A stretch of 64,000 nt of DNA. It comes from Dechloromonas sp. ZY10. GTDB lineage: Bacteria; Pseudomonadota; Gammaproteobacteria; Burkholderiales; Rhodocyclaceae. The position numbers were made by a program, and so were the translations under genes. Of the stretch, positions 37,843 to 46,343 are shown one piece after another. The notes below the pieces were generated by a model. The model made no database searches and was not told where the DNA came from. It saw only the letters and a program-made list of their open reading frames with translations. The stretch covers positions 2,279,501 to 2,343,500 of the forward strand of contig NZ_CP144212.1 of assembly GCF_041378895.1 (NCBI RefSeq). The letters are read 5' to 3'. Each line of letters opens with the position of its first letter. Positions within the stretch are counted from its first letter, which is position 1.

Positions 37843-39627
37843 TTAGTACGAACGCGTCTTCAGCGCGATGGTTTCGACGGACAGCGGCTGCAGATTGACG
37901 CCCTTGTACTTGATGCTGTTGTCGGCAGAATAGAACAGCGTGTGCTTCAGCCATTCCTTGTCGTTGCGGCCGTTCGGGAATTCCGGAGTATCCGGAGCAT
38001 CGTCACGGACGTGAGCACCACGGGACTCCTTGCGAGCCTCGGCGGAGATCATCGTGGCCTTGGCAACTTCGATCAGGTTCTCGGTTTCGAGAGCTTCGAT
38101 CCGGGCAGTGTTCCAGACCTGGGACTTGTCCTTGATCTCGAGCGACTTGGCCTGCTTCTCGACTTCGAGAATCTGAGCCGCACCCTTTTTCAGCATGTCA
38201 CCAAAGCGGAACACACCGGCGTGATCCTGCATCGTCCGGGCGATTGCCTGACGGGCCTCGAAGACGCTGGCGCCGCCCTTGCGGTTGTTGATCGCATCGA
38301 CACGAGCGAGGGAGAAGTCGGCAGCATCCTTCGGCAGATCGCGATGGGCCAGGCCGGACTTGAGATCGGCCACGGCGGAGTCACCGGCGGACTTGCCGAA
38401 AACCAGCAGATCGAGCAGAGAGTTGGTACCCAGACGGTTGGCGCCATGCACGGAAGCACAGGCACACTCGCCGGCGGCGTAGAAGCCCGGGATTTCGACC
38501 GACATGCTGTCACCCTGCGGCACAACCACGCGACCGAAGTAATTGGTCGGGATACCGCCCATCTGGTAGTGGCAGGTCGGCACGACCGGGATCGGTTCCT
38601 TGATCGGATCGACACCGGCAAACTGGATCGAGATTTCGCGGATACCGGGCAGACGCTTCATGATCGTTGCCGGATCAAGGTGGGTGATGTCAAGCAGGAC
38701 ATAGTCCTTGTTCACGCCACAGCCGCGACCTTCCTTGATTTCGGTAGCCATCGCACGAGCAACCACGTCACGCGAAGCCAGATCCTTGGCGTTCGGAGCA
38801 TAGCGCTCCATGAAGCGCTCCTTGCTGCTGTTGCGCAGGATACCGCCTTCACCACGGACGCCTTCGGTAATCAGCACGCCGGCGCCAGCCACCCCTGTCG
38901 GGTGGAACTGCCAGAACTCCATGTCTTCCAGCGGGATGCCGGCGCGCGCCGCCATACCCAGGCCATCACCGGTATTGATGAAGGCATTGGTCGAGGAGTG
39001 ATAGATACGACCAGCACCGCCGGTGGCAAAAATCACGGCACGAGCGTGGAAGATCACGATCTGGCCGGTTTCCATTTCCATCGCGGTAACACCAACGACG
39101 GCACCATCCGCATCGCGGATCAGGTCCAGAGCCATCCACTCGACGAAGAACTGGGTGTTGGCCTTGACGTTGCGCTGGTACATCGCATGCAGCATGGCGT
39201 GACCGGTACGGTCAGCAGCGGCACAGGAGCGGCGCACCGGCTTTTCGCCGAAATTCGACATATGGCCGCCGAACGGACGCTGGTAAATCTTGCCATTGTC
39301 GGTACGGTCAAACGGCATGCCGTAGTGCTCAAGCTCAACGACGACTTCATTAGCCTTTTTGCACATGAACTCGATCGCGTCCTGGTCGCCGAGCCAGTCG
39401 GAACCCTTGACGGTATCGTACATATGCCAATGCCAATGATCTTCCTCGGAATTACCCAGAGAAGCAGCAACACCGCCCTGTGCAGCAACGGTATGCGAAC
39501 GGGTCGGGAAGACCTTGGACAGCACGGCGGTCTTGAGACCAGCTTCGGACAACTGGATCGCGGAACGCAGACCGGCACCACCGGCACCGACGATGACCGC
39601 GTCAAACTTCAGAACAGGAATACTCAC
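37843..39627 (-). CDS. sdhA: Succinate dehydrogenase flavoprotein subunit
   Basis: A 594-residue flavoprotein. The FAD site is DAVIVGAGGAGLRSAIQL; the flavinylated His is in FPTRSHTVAAQGGV; the active-site region includes HPTGVAGAGVLITEGVRGEGG and the substrate Arg/His region CHYQMGGIPTN. The start is the GTG at 39627 with GGAGG 8 bases upstream, two bases after the sdhD stop. Confidence 0.97.
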   Translation of the reverse strand: MSIPVLKFDAVIVGAGGAGLRSAIQLSEAGLKTAVLSKVFPTRSHTVAAQGGVAASLGNSEEDHWHWHMYDTVKGSDWLGDQDAIEFMCKKANEVVVELEHYGMPFDRTDNGKIYQRPFGGHMSNFGEKPVRRSCAAADRTGHAMLHAMYQRNVKANTQFFVEWMALDLIRDADGAVVGVTAMEMETGQIVIFHARAVIFATGGAGRIYHSSTNAFINTGDGLGMAARAGIPLEDMEFWQFHPTGVAGAGVLITEGVRGEGGILRNSSKERFMERYAPNAKDLASRDVVARAMATEIKEGRGCGVNKDYVLLDITHLDPATIMKRLPGIREISIQFAGVDPIKEPIPVVPTCHYQMGGIPTNYFGRVVVPQGDSMSVEIPGFYAAGECACASVHGANRLGTNSLLDLLVFGKSAGDSAVADLKSGLAHRDLPKDAADFSLARVDAINNRKGGASVFEARQAIARTMQDHAGVFRFGDMLKKGAAQILEVEKQAKSLEIKDKSQVWNTARIEALETENLIEVAKATMISAEARKESRGAHVRDDAPDTPEFPNGRNDKEWLKHTLFYSADNSIKYKGVNLQPLSVETIALKTRSY

Positions 39628-39629
39628 GC

Positions 39630-39977
39630 TTACAGCCTCCAGAGAATCGCAGCAGCCCACGCGGTGTAGCCCACCAGCGCGGCGATGGTCAGCACATGCA
39701 GGGTCAGACGCAGACCCGTCGGCTTGACATAGTCCATCCAGATGTCACGCACGCCAATCCAGACGTGGTAAAACAGGCTGACGAAGAAGATGAAGGTAAC
39801 GAACTTGATGAAGCCATTGGCAAAAACCCCGCGCCAGGCTTCGAAAGAGGACGGCTGAACGATCAGCAGGACAGCCCCCATGATCACCGTGTACAGCGCC
39901 ATGATGACGGCCGTGGCACGCTGGGCAATCCAGTCCTTGAGGCCGTAATGCGCCCCGACAACGTTGCGATTGATCAC
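39630..39977 (-). CDS. sdhD: Succinate dehydrogenase membrane anchor subunit
   Basis: A 115-residue protein with three membrane segments (AVIMALYTVIMGAVLLIV, FIKFVTFIFFVSLFYHVWIG, VLTIAALVGYTAWAAAILW). FYHVWIGVRDIWMDY carries the haem-ligand/quinone-site residues typical of SdhD. It overlaps sdhC by 4 bases. Confidence 0.95.
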   Translation of the reverse strand: MINRNVVGAHYGLKDWIAQRATAVIMALYTVIMGAVLLIVQPSSFEAWRGVFANGFIKFVTFIFFVSLFYHVWIGVRDIWMDYVKPTGLRLTLHVLTIAALVGYTAWAAAILWRL

Positions 39978-40360
39978 AGCAACACCCCCCAGAAGATCAG
40001 GGTCAGCGGAATGCTGACGGCGAACACGACTGCTGCGGACTTGCGTGCCGCTTCCTTCTCGATCCCGACGTGCAGATCAAGCAACAGGAAACGGATACCG
40101 GCGCAGAAGTGATGGATGTAAGCCCAGATCAGACCGGCAAGAATCACCTTGGCCGGCAGCGTCGAAAAGACGCCCTTGAAAACCGCGAAGGTTTCAGCCG
40201 AATTCAGGCTCGCCGAGAACAGCCAGAGGAGCAGCGGAAAGCAAAGGAAGAGACCGGCACCGCTGACACGATGCAGGATCGACACTTTGCCCGGTAGGGG
40301 CAACCGTATGGTTGTCAGGTCCAAATTTTTTGGACGCTTCTTGATGGTCATTTCTGCCAT
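39974..40360 (-). CDS. sdhC: Succinate dehydrogenase cytochrome b556 subunit
   Basis: A 128-residue haem-binding anchor subunit. KRPKNLDLTTIRLPLPGKVSILHRVSGAGLFL is the family N-terminus, and IWAYIHHFCAGIRFLLLD holds the haem ligand His. The start at 40360 (MAEMTIKKRP) is preferred because GAGGGATGACG lies at good spacing; 40369 or 40351 are alternatives. First gene of the sdh operon, 134 bases downstream of the GntR gene. Confidence 0.95.
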   Translation of the reverse strand: MAEMTIKKRPKNLDLTTIRLPLPGKVSILHRVSGAGLFLCFPLLLWLFSASLNSAETFAVFKGVFSTLPAKVILAGLIWAYIHHFCAGIRFLLLDLHVGIEKEAARKSAAVVFAVSIPLTLIFWGVLL

Positions 40361-40494
40361 GAACGTCATCCCTCGCGTAAATGTGCGGTTTTACCGCTTG
40401 TACGTGGTTTGAAAGGAACCGTAATTATACAATCAATATCGCCCCTTTGACTTCCCCTGCCGGGCGTTTTCAGGACTAGTCACAGCGACCTAAG

Positions 40495-41250
40495 CTACCC
40501 CAGATCGTTGCGGTAATAGTGGCGATGCGTGCAATACAGGCCACGCCGCCATTCAACCGGCCGATTCCCGTAGGTATAGGCAGTGCGCTCAACCAGCAAC
40601 AACGGCGCCCCAACCTCGAGACGCAGAAGCTGAGCCGTACGCTCGCCAGCAGCAACTGCCCGCAAGCGCTCCTCGGCGCGAATCATGCGCACTCCGTAAT
40701 CGGCCTCGAAGAGACTGTAAAGAGAGCGCTCGCCGCTGCGCAAAGCTTCCAGGGTCAAACCGGAAAACAAATCAGCGAGGAGATAGATTCGGTCATGAAC
40801 CACCGCCTCACCATCAAAACGCAGCAGTCGCTCGACGTGCACCACCGGATCACCGAGCGACAACCCCAGAGCCAAAGCCACATCGGCATCCGCTTCAATC
40901 AGCGAACAGGAAAGCGGATCACTGACCGACTGAGCCACACCGCCATCATCTGGAACCAGACGCAAAAACCGATAAAAGGAACGGGGGTCGTCATGGGTAG
41001 CGACAAAGGTACCCTTACCCTGGCGACGAACCAACAGGTTCTCGGCCGCCATTTCGTCGATCGCCTTGCGCACCGTCCCCTGACTGACGCTGAAGCGGAC
41101 CGCCAACTCGCCCTCACTAGGGATCGCATCGCCCGGCCCCCACTCGCCATCCTGCAGACAGCGAATGAGGTAATCCTTTATCTGGCGATAAAGCGGGCTG
41201 AAAGTCGGGGCTGCTGCGCGGCCGGCCGAACGCTGTGAATCACGAGTCAT
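40495..41250 (-). CDS. GntR family (HutC/UTRA) transcriptional regulator of the TCA locus
   Basis: A 251-residue regulator. The N-terminal winged helix is PLYRQIKDYLIRCLQDGEWGPGDAIPSEGELAVRFSVSQGTVRKAIDEM; residues ~95-245 are a UTRA effector domain ending in RRGLYCTHRHYYRNDL. It is upstream of sdhCDAB-sdhE-gltA on the same strand, so regulation of the TCA genes is likely. A perfect 14-bp palindrome, GTCTTATATAAGAC, 45 bases before its ATG is a good candidate for its own operator and coincides with the phage attachment site. Confidence 0.9.
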   Translation of the reverse strand: MTRDSQRSAGRAAAPTFSPLYRQIKDYLIRCLQDGEWGPGDAIPSEGELAVRFSVSQGTVRKAIDEMAAENLLVRRQGKGTFVATHDDPRSFYRFLRLVPDDGGVAQSVSDPLSCSLIEADADVALALGLSLGDPVVHVERLLRFDGEAVVHDRIYLLADLFSGLTLEALRSGERSLYSLFEADYGVRMIRAEERLRAVAAGERTAQLLRLEVGAPLLLVERTAYTYGNRPVEWRRGLYCTHRHYYRNDLG

Positions 41251-41295
41251 GCAACCAATTTCAGCACATTTCCGGCCATGCGTCCACGAAAAGTT

Positions 41296-41313
41296 GTCTT
41301 ATATAAGACATAT
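41296..41313. repeat. Attachment repeat (left) and 14-bp palindrome upstream of GntR
   Basis: GTCTTATATAAGACATAT, identical to 50342-50359. Its first 14 bases are a perfect palindrome. It is 45 bases upstream of the GntR ATG and 8 bases beyond the integrase stop codon. Confidence 0.88.
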
Positions 41314-41321
41314 TATGCGAC

Positions 41322-42200
41322 TCATGCCGCGAACATATCGAGAACTTCGACCGCAGAATGCAGCTTGCTAGGCATCAAGTGCGCATAACGCTCAGTCATT
41401 TTGATTGAGGTATGCCCCAAAAGGTCACGGACCTTCACTAGCTCCACCCCTTCCGACACCAGCCAGGATGCACAAGTATGGCGCAAGTCGTGAATTCGGA
41501 AGTCAGAAATCCCCGCCTCTTTCACCGCCTTGCGGAACAGCCAATCTAGCGACTTCACGCGGTCGCCGGATGGCTTTGAAAACACCCACTCAGCACCGAC
41601 CGGCCCCCGCGCTTTGAGCGCATGCAGAGCACCCAGAGCAGTCTTATTCAACGGGACAGCACGCCGCCGGGCGGTTTTCGTATTTTCCGGGCGCAGGACG
41701 AAAAAACGCCGCAACAAATCCACGTCAGACCAGCGAAGCGTCAGCAACTCAGTCTTGCGACAGCCGGTATGCAGCGCAAGGCGTACAAAATCACCCAGGA
41801 CAGGCCGCAGAGCGTCAGCAGCGGCAATCAAGCGATCAGCCTCGATACGGTCGAGGTAACGCAACCTCAGCGGAGCAGCGCGCAGCCATTGGTACTTGAC
41901 GGGGTTTTCCGTGACCGACACACCCCAGCGCCTGCAAGCATGATTGATCGCAGCACTGAGAACGGATAGCTCGCGATTAATTGTGGTCGAACGAATGCCG
42001 GCAGCGAGGCGCGATTGCGCATAGTCGTGTATGTCCGAGCCGCGAAGGTCAGCCAGCGGCCTGGAAGGATCGCGGGCAGAAAAAGCGCGTATCACGGAGG
42101 ACACGGAATAGCAGGATTTAAGAGTGCGGATGTCTGACAGATAACGGTCCGCCCAGGCTGCAAGGGTGATCTGTTCCGGCATGCCGTCATTGTATCGCAT
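41322..42200 (-). CDS. Tyrosine recombinase / phage integrase
   Basis: A 292-residue tyrosine recombinase with an N-terminal SAM-like DNA-binding domain and a catalytic domain holding Arg (LHTGCRKTELLTLRW), His-x-x-Arg (HDLRHTCASWLV), His (LLGHTSIKMT) and the nucleophile Tyr (ERYAHL). It integrates and excises the phage at the 18-bp repeat. Many inoviruses rely on host XerCD; this one encodes its own enzyme. An alternative start is at 42182. The inverted repeat ATGCGT-N4-ACGCAT (42199-42214) overlaps the first ATG and may be an operator. Confidence 0.93.
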   Translation of the reverse strand: MRYNDGMPEQITLAAWADRYLSDIRTLKSCYSVSSVIRAFSARDPSRPLADLRGSDIHDYAQSRLAAGIRSTTINRELSVLSAAINHACRRWGVSVTENPVKYQWLRAAPLRLRYLDRIEADRLIAAADALRPVLGDFVRLALHTGCRKTELLTLRWSDVDLLRRFFVLRPENTKTARRRAVPLNKTALGALHALKARGPVGAEWVFSKPSGDRVKSLDWLFRKAVKEAGISDFRIHDLRHTCASWLVSEGVELVKVRDLLGHTSIKMTERYAHLMPSKLHSAVEVLDMFAA

Positions 42201-42307
42201 GCGTCCATACGCATCCGCCGTGCGATCCTGTTCCGATGTGTCCTAGTTACAAGTTTAGGGCCGCTTCGCGGCCCGGACCGCTACCGCGTGTCTCGCCCTG
42301 CTCTTTT

Positions 42308-42344
42308 GCCCTGGGAAAGACTTCTACGAAGTCTCCCCCAGGGC
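42308..42344. other. Long perfect-stem hairpin (candidate packaging signal)
   Basis: GCCCTGGG pairs with CCCAGGGC and AGACTTC with GAAGTCT, separated by a 2x2 internal loop and closed by a TAC loop; flanking TTT/AAA can extend it. No T-run typical of a terminator follows on either strand. The inovirus packaging signal is a similar stem on single-stranded DNA. Confidence 0.6.
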
Positions 42345-42512
42345 AAACCGCCGGGGAAAAAGTGGTTTCAAGTGTGAGGCGCCTAGCTGGTCTGCAAGGC
42401 ACGGGGAACAGGGGTGCCGCGCTGAAAGCGATGAAGCCCGCGACGCAAGGCATGGCCGGGGCTTACAAGCTACACCGAAGGAGATAAAACGCCGGGGCGC
42501 CCCGGCTGCGCA

Positions 42513-42695
42513 ACGACCGGGCAAACACCAACGGCGCCCGGTCTGCACTTCGACGGACCGGGCAACGGGTTAAACGTGACAGCCACAACAAACCACCGCG
42601 GTTGAGCTGCGCGACCACCCCGAAGGACAGAAATGCGGCACCGCCGCCACGAAACGACCGGGCGAACACCAGCGGCGCCCGGCCTGCACTTCGAC
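42513..42695. repeat. 42-bp imperfect direct repeat, two copies
   Basis: Copies at 42513-42554 and 42654-42695 differ at 3 positions (39/42 identical), start to start 141 bases apart. Each contains a CCGGGC...GCCCGG inverted repeat. Confidence 0.8.
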
Positions 42696-42756
42696 CGAAC
42701 GCGCACGGAAATAAAACGCATGGCATCAAATTCTCTCAAAAACACTTGCATATTTT

Positions 42757-42800
42757 CATAACATAACGTATCATAACATAACTACATAACGTAACGTAAC
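42757..42800. promoter_or_regulatory. CATAAC(A/G)TAAC direct-repeat cluster upstream of the KfrA-like gene
   Basis: Three consecutive blocks, CATAACATAACGTAT, CATAACATAACTA and CATAACGTAACGTAAC, end right before the ribosome binding site AAAGGAGAAGG. They are candidate binding sites for the KfrA-like protein, whose plasmid relatives autoregulate by binding their own promoter, or iterons. Confidence 0.6.
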
Positions 42801-42814
42801 AAAGGAGAAGGAAG

Positions 42815-43717
42815 ATGGCACGAGAAGCAACGATTTCGCAAGAACAAGTCAATGCCGCCGCCGACGCAATCCGCGCAGCCGGCCAACAGCCGACCGCCCG
42901 TGCCGTCCGTGATGCACTCGGAACAGGCAGCATGGCAACAATCCTCAAGCTGCTGCAAACCTGGAAGGCCGGGCAAGTAAAGGCTGCACCGACAGATGTG
43001 ACGCTCCCCCCGGCGCTGTCACGCTATCTAGTCGATTTCGTCGCACAGGAAGTCGCAAAGGGCCGCGCAGAGATTGAAGCCGAGCTTGTGGCCAGCCAGC
43101 AGGCAACCGCCGACCTGATCGCGGAAAACGAACGTCAAACCGCACAGATAGAAAACCTATCCGTCAACTGCGAAGCATTGAACGCCGAGAAGGCGGAAAT
43201 CTCAGGCCGACTAGCTGTCATGGAATCCGACCTGGCAGCAGCACGGGATACTGCACAAGCCGCAGAACAAGCGGCGGAATCCACTCGCACCGAACTAGCA
43301 AAAGCCCAGCTTCGCCTTGAAGGCTTACCGCGCCTAGAATCCGATCTAGCCGCTGCCCGCGCTGATTTAGCGGCAGCGCTCAATCGGGCCACAGAGGCCG
43401 AGAAATCGGCGGCGGTTGCCTCTGCTCAACTGACCGCCCAGGCCGAAAAATCGGCCCAACTATCCAACGATAAAGCCCTGCTATCGGCCAAGCTGGAGTC
43501 GGCAGAGAAGCAAGCCCGCGCCGACACCCAGGAATTGTCGACCTTGCGGCTCCAGGTTCAGGCGCAACAAACCGCCCTGGATACTCAAACGCGAGAACTC
43601 ACAGATGCGAAAAACACTGTAAAAGAAGCCCGAAACGAGGCCAAAAAATCAGGTGAAATTGCCGCCGAATTGCGCGGACAACTAGCCGCAAAAACGACAG
43701 CAATCAAACCTAAATAA
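42815..43717 (+). CDS. KfrA-like DNA-binding coiled-coil protein
   Basis: A 300-residue protein. The N-terminal ~60 residues match the KfrA N-terminal domain (ISQEQVNAAADAIRAAGQQPTARAVRDALGTGSMATILKLLQTW); the rest, ~75-295, is a continuous coiled coil rich in Ala, Glu and Lys. KfrA proteins are plasmid-encoded autoregulators linked to segregation. It is the only gene in this prophage besides the Cro-like regulator on the plus strand, convergent with the secretin gene (8 bases apart). Its presence in an inovirus is unusual. Confidence 0.85.
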   Translation: MAREATISQEQVNAAADAIRAAGQQPTARAVRDALGTGSMATILKLLQTWKAGQVKAAPTDVTLPPALSRYLVDFVAQEVAKGRAEIEAELVASQQATADLIAENERQTAQIENLSVNCEALNAEKAEISGRLAVMESDLAAARDTAQAAEQAAESTRTELAKAQLRLEGLPRLESDLAAARADLAAALNRATEAEKSAAVASAQLTAQAEKSAQLSNDKALLSAKLESAEKQARADTQELSTLRLQVQAQQTALDTQTRELTDAKNTVKEARNEAKKSGEIAAELRGQLAAKTTAIKPK

Positions 43718-43725
43718 CGAAACAA

Positions 43726-45003
43726 TCACGATTTATTGACTTCGAGCAGCAGGATTGTTTGACGCTTAGAAACAGTCCTGCTGCTACCGAGCGAAAAGCC
43801 GAAGAACGAGCGACCGGCGTCCGAATCCTCGTCGGCATCGAGACCGGCAATCACGATGAGTTCCCCAGGTTGCACCGTCAAATCCGTTTGCAGCTCGCGC
43901 TTGTTCAACGTGGGGCTGTTTAGCTGGCTGGTGCTGGTCTGGCGGAAGCCGCTGACCGTCTGCTGGATGCGAAGATCAATACCCCCTTCTTTGACCACCG
44001 GCTGCACCTCGAAAATGGTGCCAGCTTGCTTGTAGACGACGGATTGAGTCGCGCCGCCGACATTTGTCGTAACGCCACCGAGGGTCGGCACCTCTTCGCC
44101 GACCGAGAACCGCCCCTTGCCACCCGATCGCACACGCACAACAGGACGCGAAACAGAGCGATAGCGGCCATCCGAATCCAGCACCTTTAACACCGCCTCG
44201 ATGTTCGCGGTTTTGATGGTTAAAGCGTTCGCCCTGGAGATCGACGGCCCGCCCAGGTTAATGCCGAGCTTGCCGCCCAGGATGTTAGCCGTGAGCTCAA
44301 AAGCAGAACCGGCGTCAGTCGTGACTGTCACGTCATACGCCACGGCACGCACCTGGAGATTGTCGACCGGCGTATCGATCAACTGAATCAGCTCACGAGC
44401 TGCACGCGCATCCTTTGATGCAACACGAAATACCAGCCATTCAGCATCGTCAGCTCGAAAACCCGATTGAGTCTCAGCAGTAGCAGCTTTTGCGCCCTGG
44501 ACTTCGGACTGGAGAGCCGCAGCGAACCCCCCAGGAGAGGACGAACCGGATTGAACTGCTGACTGCGAAGACACCAGGGACGGAACGGCAGAAGACGAAC
44601 CCTGCTGCGACTTCTGCACCTGAGCTTGAACTGACGGGAACGCAGAGCGCAGGAGATCAAGGACGGCGGCAGACTGGCGGTGATGGAGCCGGTGAACGAT
44701 CAATTCATCATCACGCCGAGCGCCAATAAAAACGATCCCCTGGCGCTCTTTGACATCGACGCCGGAAGTCTCCAACACAGCAGCAAGGGTAAAAGCCACC
44801 ATCGGCTTATCGACGGCCTGAATATTGATGCTGACGGTTTTCTTGCCGACCTCATCGTCGACGACATAGGGGCGCTTCAGGATTTCGGAAAAAACCGCTT
44901 TCGCAAGCGATTGAACCTCGATCTTGTCGAAACGCAGGGAGACAGAATCTTGAGCAATCGCAGATGAAATAAACGCGACAGTCACAATAATAAAACGCCA
45001 CAT
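43726..45003 (-). CDS. Phage secretin (pIV-like)
   Basis: A 425-residue outer-membrane secretin with signal peptide (WRFIIVTVAFISSAIA). N-domains are seen at VSLRFDKIEVQSLAKAVFSEILKRPYVVD; the C-terminal beta-domain holds GNxxxxxx-type secretin segments such as VGEEVPTLGG and LQTDLTVQPGELIVIAGL. It forms the export channel for phage particles. The ATG at 45003 overlaps the Zot stop (TGATG). It has its own secretin instead of relying on the host type II secretion pore. Confidence 0.9.
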   Translation of the reverse strand: MWRFIIVTVAFISSAIAQDSVSLRFDKIEVQSLAKAVFSEILKRPYVVDDEVGKKTVSINIQAVDKPMVAFTLAAVLETSGVDVKERQGIVFIGARRDDELIVHRLHHRQSAAVLDLLRSAFPSVQAQVQKSQQGSSSAVPSLVSSQSAVQSGSSSPGGFAAALQSEVQGAKAATAETQSGFRADDAEWLVFRVASKDARAARELIQLIDTPVDNLQVRAVAYDVTVTTDAGSAFELTANILGGKLGINLGGPSISRANALTIKTANIEAVLKVLDSDGRYRSVSRPVVRVRSGGKGRFSVGEEVPTLGGVTTNVGGATQSVVYKQAGTIFEVQPVVKEGGIDLRIQQTVSGFRQTSTSQLNSPTLNKRELQTDLTVQPGELIVIAGLDADEDSDAGRSFFGFSLGSSRTVSKRQTILLLEVNKS

Positions 45004-45986
45004 CAATGCACCTCTTTTGCGTGACGACGACCACCGCCGCCGTTTTCGTTCCAGTCACGATAAAAACCCGTTTCAACCAGGGCTTTGCACATCTCTGGCG
45101 GCACATCGAGCCGCGTAGATTGGTCAGTAACGCAGTTGCACCGAGCGCCGACCAGGAAGCAGCCAACCGGGTACGGTGCGCGAGCGGGGTCCGTCACAGA
45201 CTCATATCGAGGCGCAGTGAACAACAGACCAGGAACCGTGGGCGCGTATTGATCGAGGGGCGACACAGAACGAGCTGGCGACTGATGGCCATGAGCCTGG
45301 CCAGGACGACCAGGGAGCAAACTAGAAGTCTCACCGGCAGTTTTTTTCTCAGGCTGGCCAGTAACTTTTGACGCAAAAGACGCTTGCCAGGAAACGAGGA
45401 ACCAGATGACACCACCGAGTAAAAACGGCGCAACAATGAGCATCAAGATGCGAAGAGGCGGCCGGAATTTGTGGGTGTGCATTTCCGCCGACTTGTAATA
45501 ACCGAAAACCTCTTTCGGGTATTTCCAGAGCTTCGACTGACTGCCTAATCGCTGTTTGTCGCAGTTTTCGCGGACCTCGTTCCATTCATGAATATTTGCA
45601 GCATTGCCGCCGAATGCGCGCATTACGTGAATATGACGACCGCACAGGCGCCGGATATTGCTATCCAGCAACATCGGATGCTGCGTAATCAAGAAAATGT
45701 CATAACCGCTATGCCGGTGAGTCTCGAACTTCTCCACAGACTCAGGAACCGCAGCGCCGGCCGGCCGTGGGCGGTATTGCCGCTGCACTTCGTCGAACAC
45801 AATGATTGACCCGACAGGCAGCTTATGCCACTCCATCGGGTCTTGCATTTCGGTCCAATCAAGCGTGAGGTCAGCAATCCCCGTATAAAAAACAGGCCGC
45901 CCCTCTTTCTCGGCATATTGTTTAACCAGCCAGATCGCATGCAAGGACTTGCCGGCACCAGGCTGACCAGTAATTAACGTCATCAT
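45003..45986 (-). CDS. zot: Zonular occludens toxin-like assembly ATPase (pI)
   Basis: A 327-residue Zot/pI protein. Walker A is GQPGAGKS (residues 7-14) and Walker B IIVFDEVQ (~62-69). A membrane segment lies at ~178-200 (ILMLIVAPFLLGGVIWFLV), and the C-terminal part is periplasmic with several Cys. It powers assembly and extrusion of the filament at the inner membrane. It overlaps the pVI-like gene by 4 bases (ATGA). Confidence 0.93.
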   Translation of the reverse strand: MMTLITGQPGAGKSLHAIWLVKQYAEKEGRPVFYTGIADLTLDWTEMQDPMEWHKLPVGSIIVFDEVQRQYRPRPAGAAVPESVEKFETHRHSGYDIFLITQHPMLLDSNIRRLCGRHIHVMRAFGGNAANIHEWNEVRENCDKQRLGSQSKLWKYPKEVFGYYKSAEMHTHKFRPPLRILMLIVAPFLLGGVIWFLVSWQASFASKVTGQPEKKTAGETSSLLPGRPGQAHGHQSPARSVSPLDQYAPTVPGLLFTAPRYESVTDPARAPYPVGCFLVGARCNCVTDQSTRLDVPPEMCKALVETGFYRDWNENGGGGRRHAKEVH

Positions 45987-46327
45987 TTCGAGAGCCTCCC
46001 GAAAACGATCTTCATGCCGATCAATGACGCCGCCGCCATGTAGCCGGAAATGATGATATTGAGCGCATCGAATAAACCGCAGAAAGCGGCGACCTGAAGA
46101 AATATCCCGGCTGCTGCACCACTGCCGCCAGTATCAACCGAACCGACCATCGACGAAATCAAATTAATATCGGAAATCACATAACCTAAAAACGCCTCGA
46201 ATGATTTAACGCCAATAATCGTCAGACCGAGCCCCGCCAGCATTGCGCCAGCTCGCGTAGCAAAAAATGAAGTAAGCCCCGCAGCAACACCAGCACCGAC
46301 TGAAACAAATAAAGCAGGAATCGCCAT
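45983..46327 (-). CDS. pVI-like minor coat / membrane protein (DUF2523)
   Basis: A 114-residue hydrophobic protein with three membrane segments, matching DUF2523 proteins found between the adsorption protein and Zot in inoviruses. These correspond to pVI, the minor coat protein at the pIII end of the virion. The ATG at 46327 is preferred to the upstream TTG at 46351 that overlaps the pIII-like stop. A run of nine G residues (minus strand) sits at the ribosome-binding position. Confidence 0.83.
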   Translation of the reverse strand: MAIPALFVSVGAGVAAGLTSFFATRAGAMLAGLGLTIIGVKSFEAFLGYVISDINLISSMVGSVDTGGSGAAAGIFLQVAAFCGLFDALNIIISGYMAAASLIGMKIVFGRLSK

Positions 46328-46343
46328 AAAACCCCCCCCCGTA

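Larger units (their letters stand above)
42215..42814. other. Phage intergenic region: hairpins and direct repeats (candidate origin/packaging region)
   Basis: Six hundred bases without a supported gene. They hold a GGGCCGC/GCGGCCC hairpin (42258-42274); a long hairpin with 8+7 bp stem, 2x2 internal loop and 3-base loop (42308-42344); a perfect 16-bp palindrome (42491-42506); a 42-bp direct repeat with 3 mismatches (42513-42554 and 42654-42695), each copy able to fold through CCGGGC/GCCCGG; and a short AT-rich direct-repeat cluster (42757-42800). Filamentous phages carry replication origins and the packaging hairpin in such a region. Confidence 0.7.

Noticed and set aside
37489..39669. A 726-codon plus-strand open frame over sdhB/sdhA
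   Set aside because: Antisense shadow of sdhA, for the same codon-bias reason.
41296..41313. Interpreting the attachment site as a XerCD dif site
   Set aside because: The 18-bp repeat does not have the two unequal XerC/XerD arms and 6-bp spacer of dif, and the phage encodes its own tyrosine recombinase next to it.
42236..42487. An 83-codon open frame in the phage intergenic region
   Set aside because: It consists of the hairpin-forming sequence and has no ribosome site or recognisable product; structure explains the region better.
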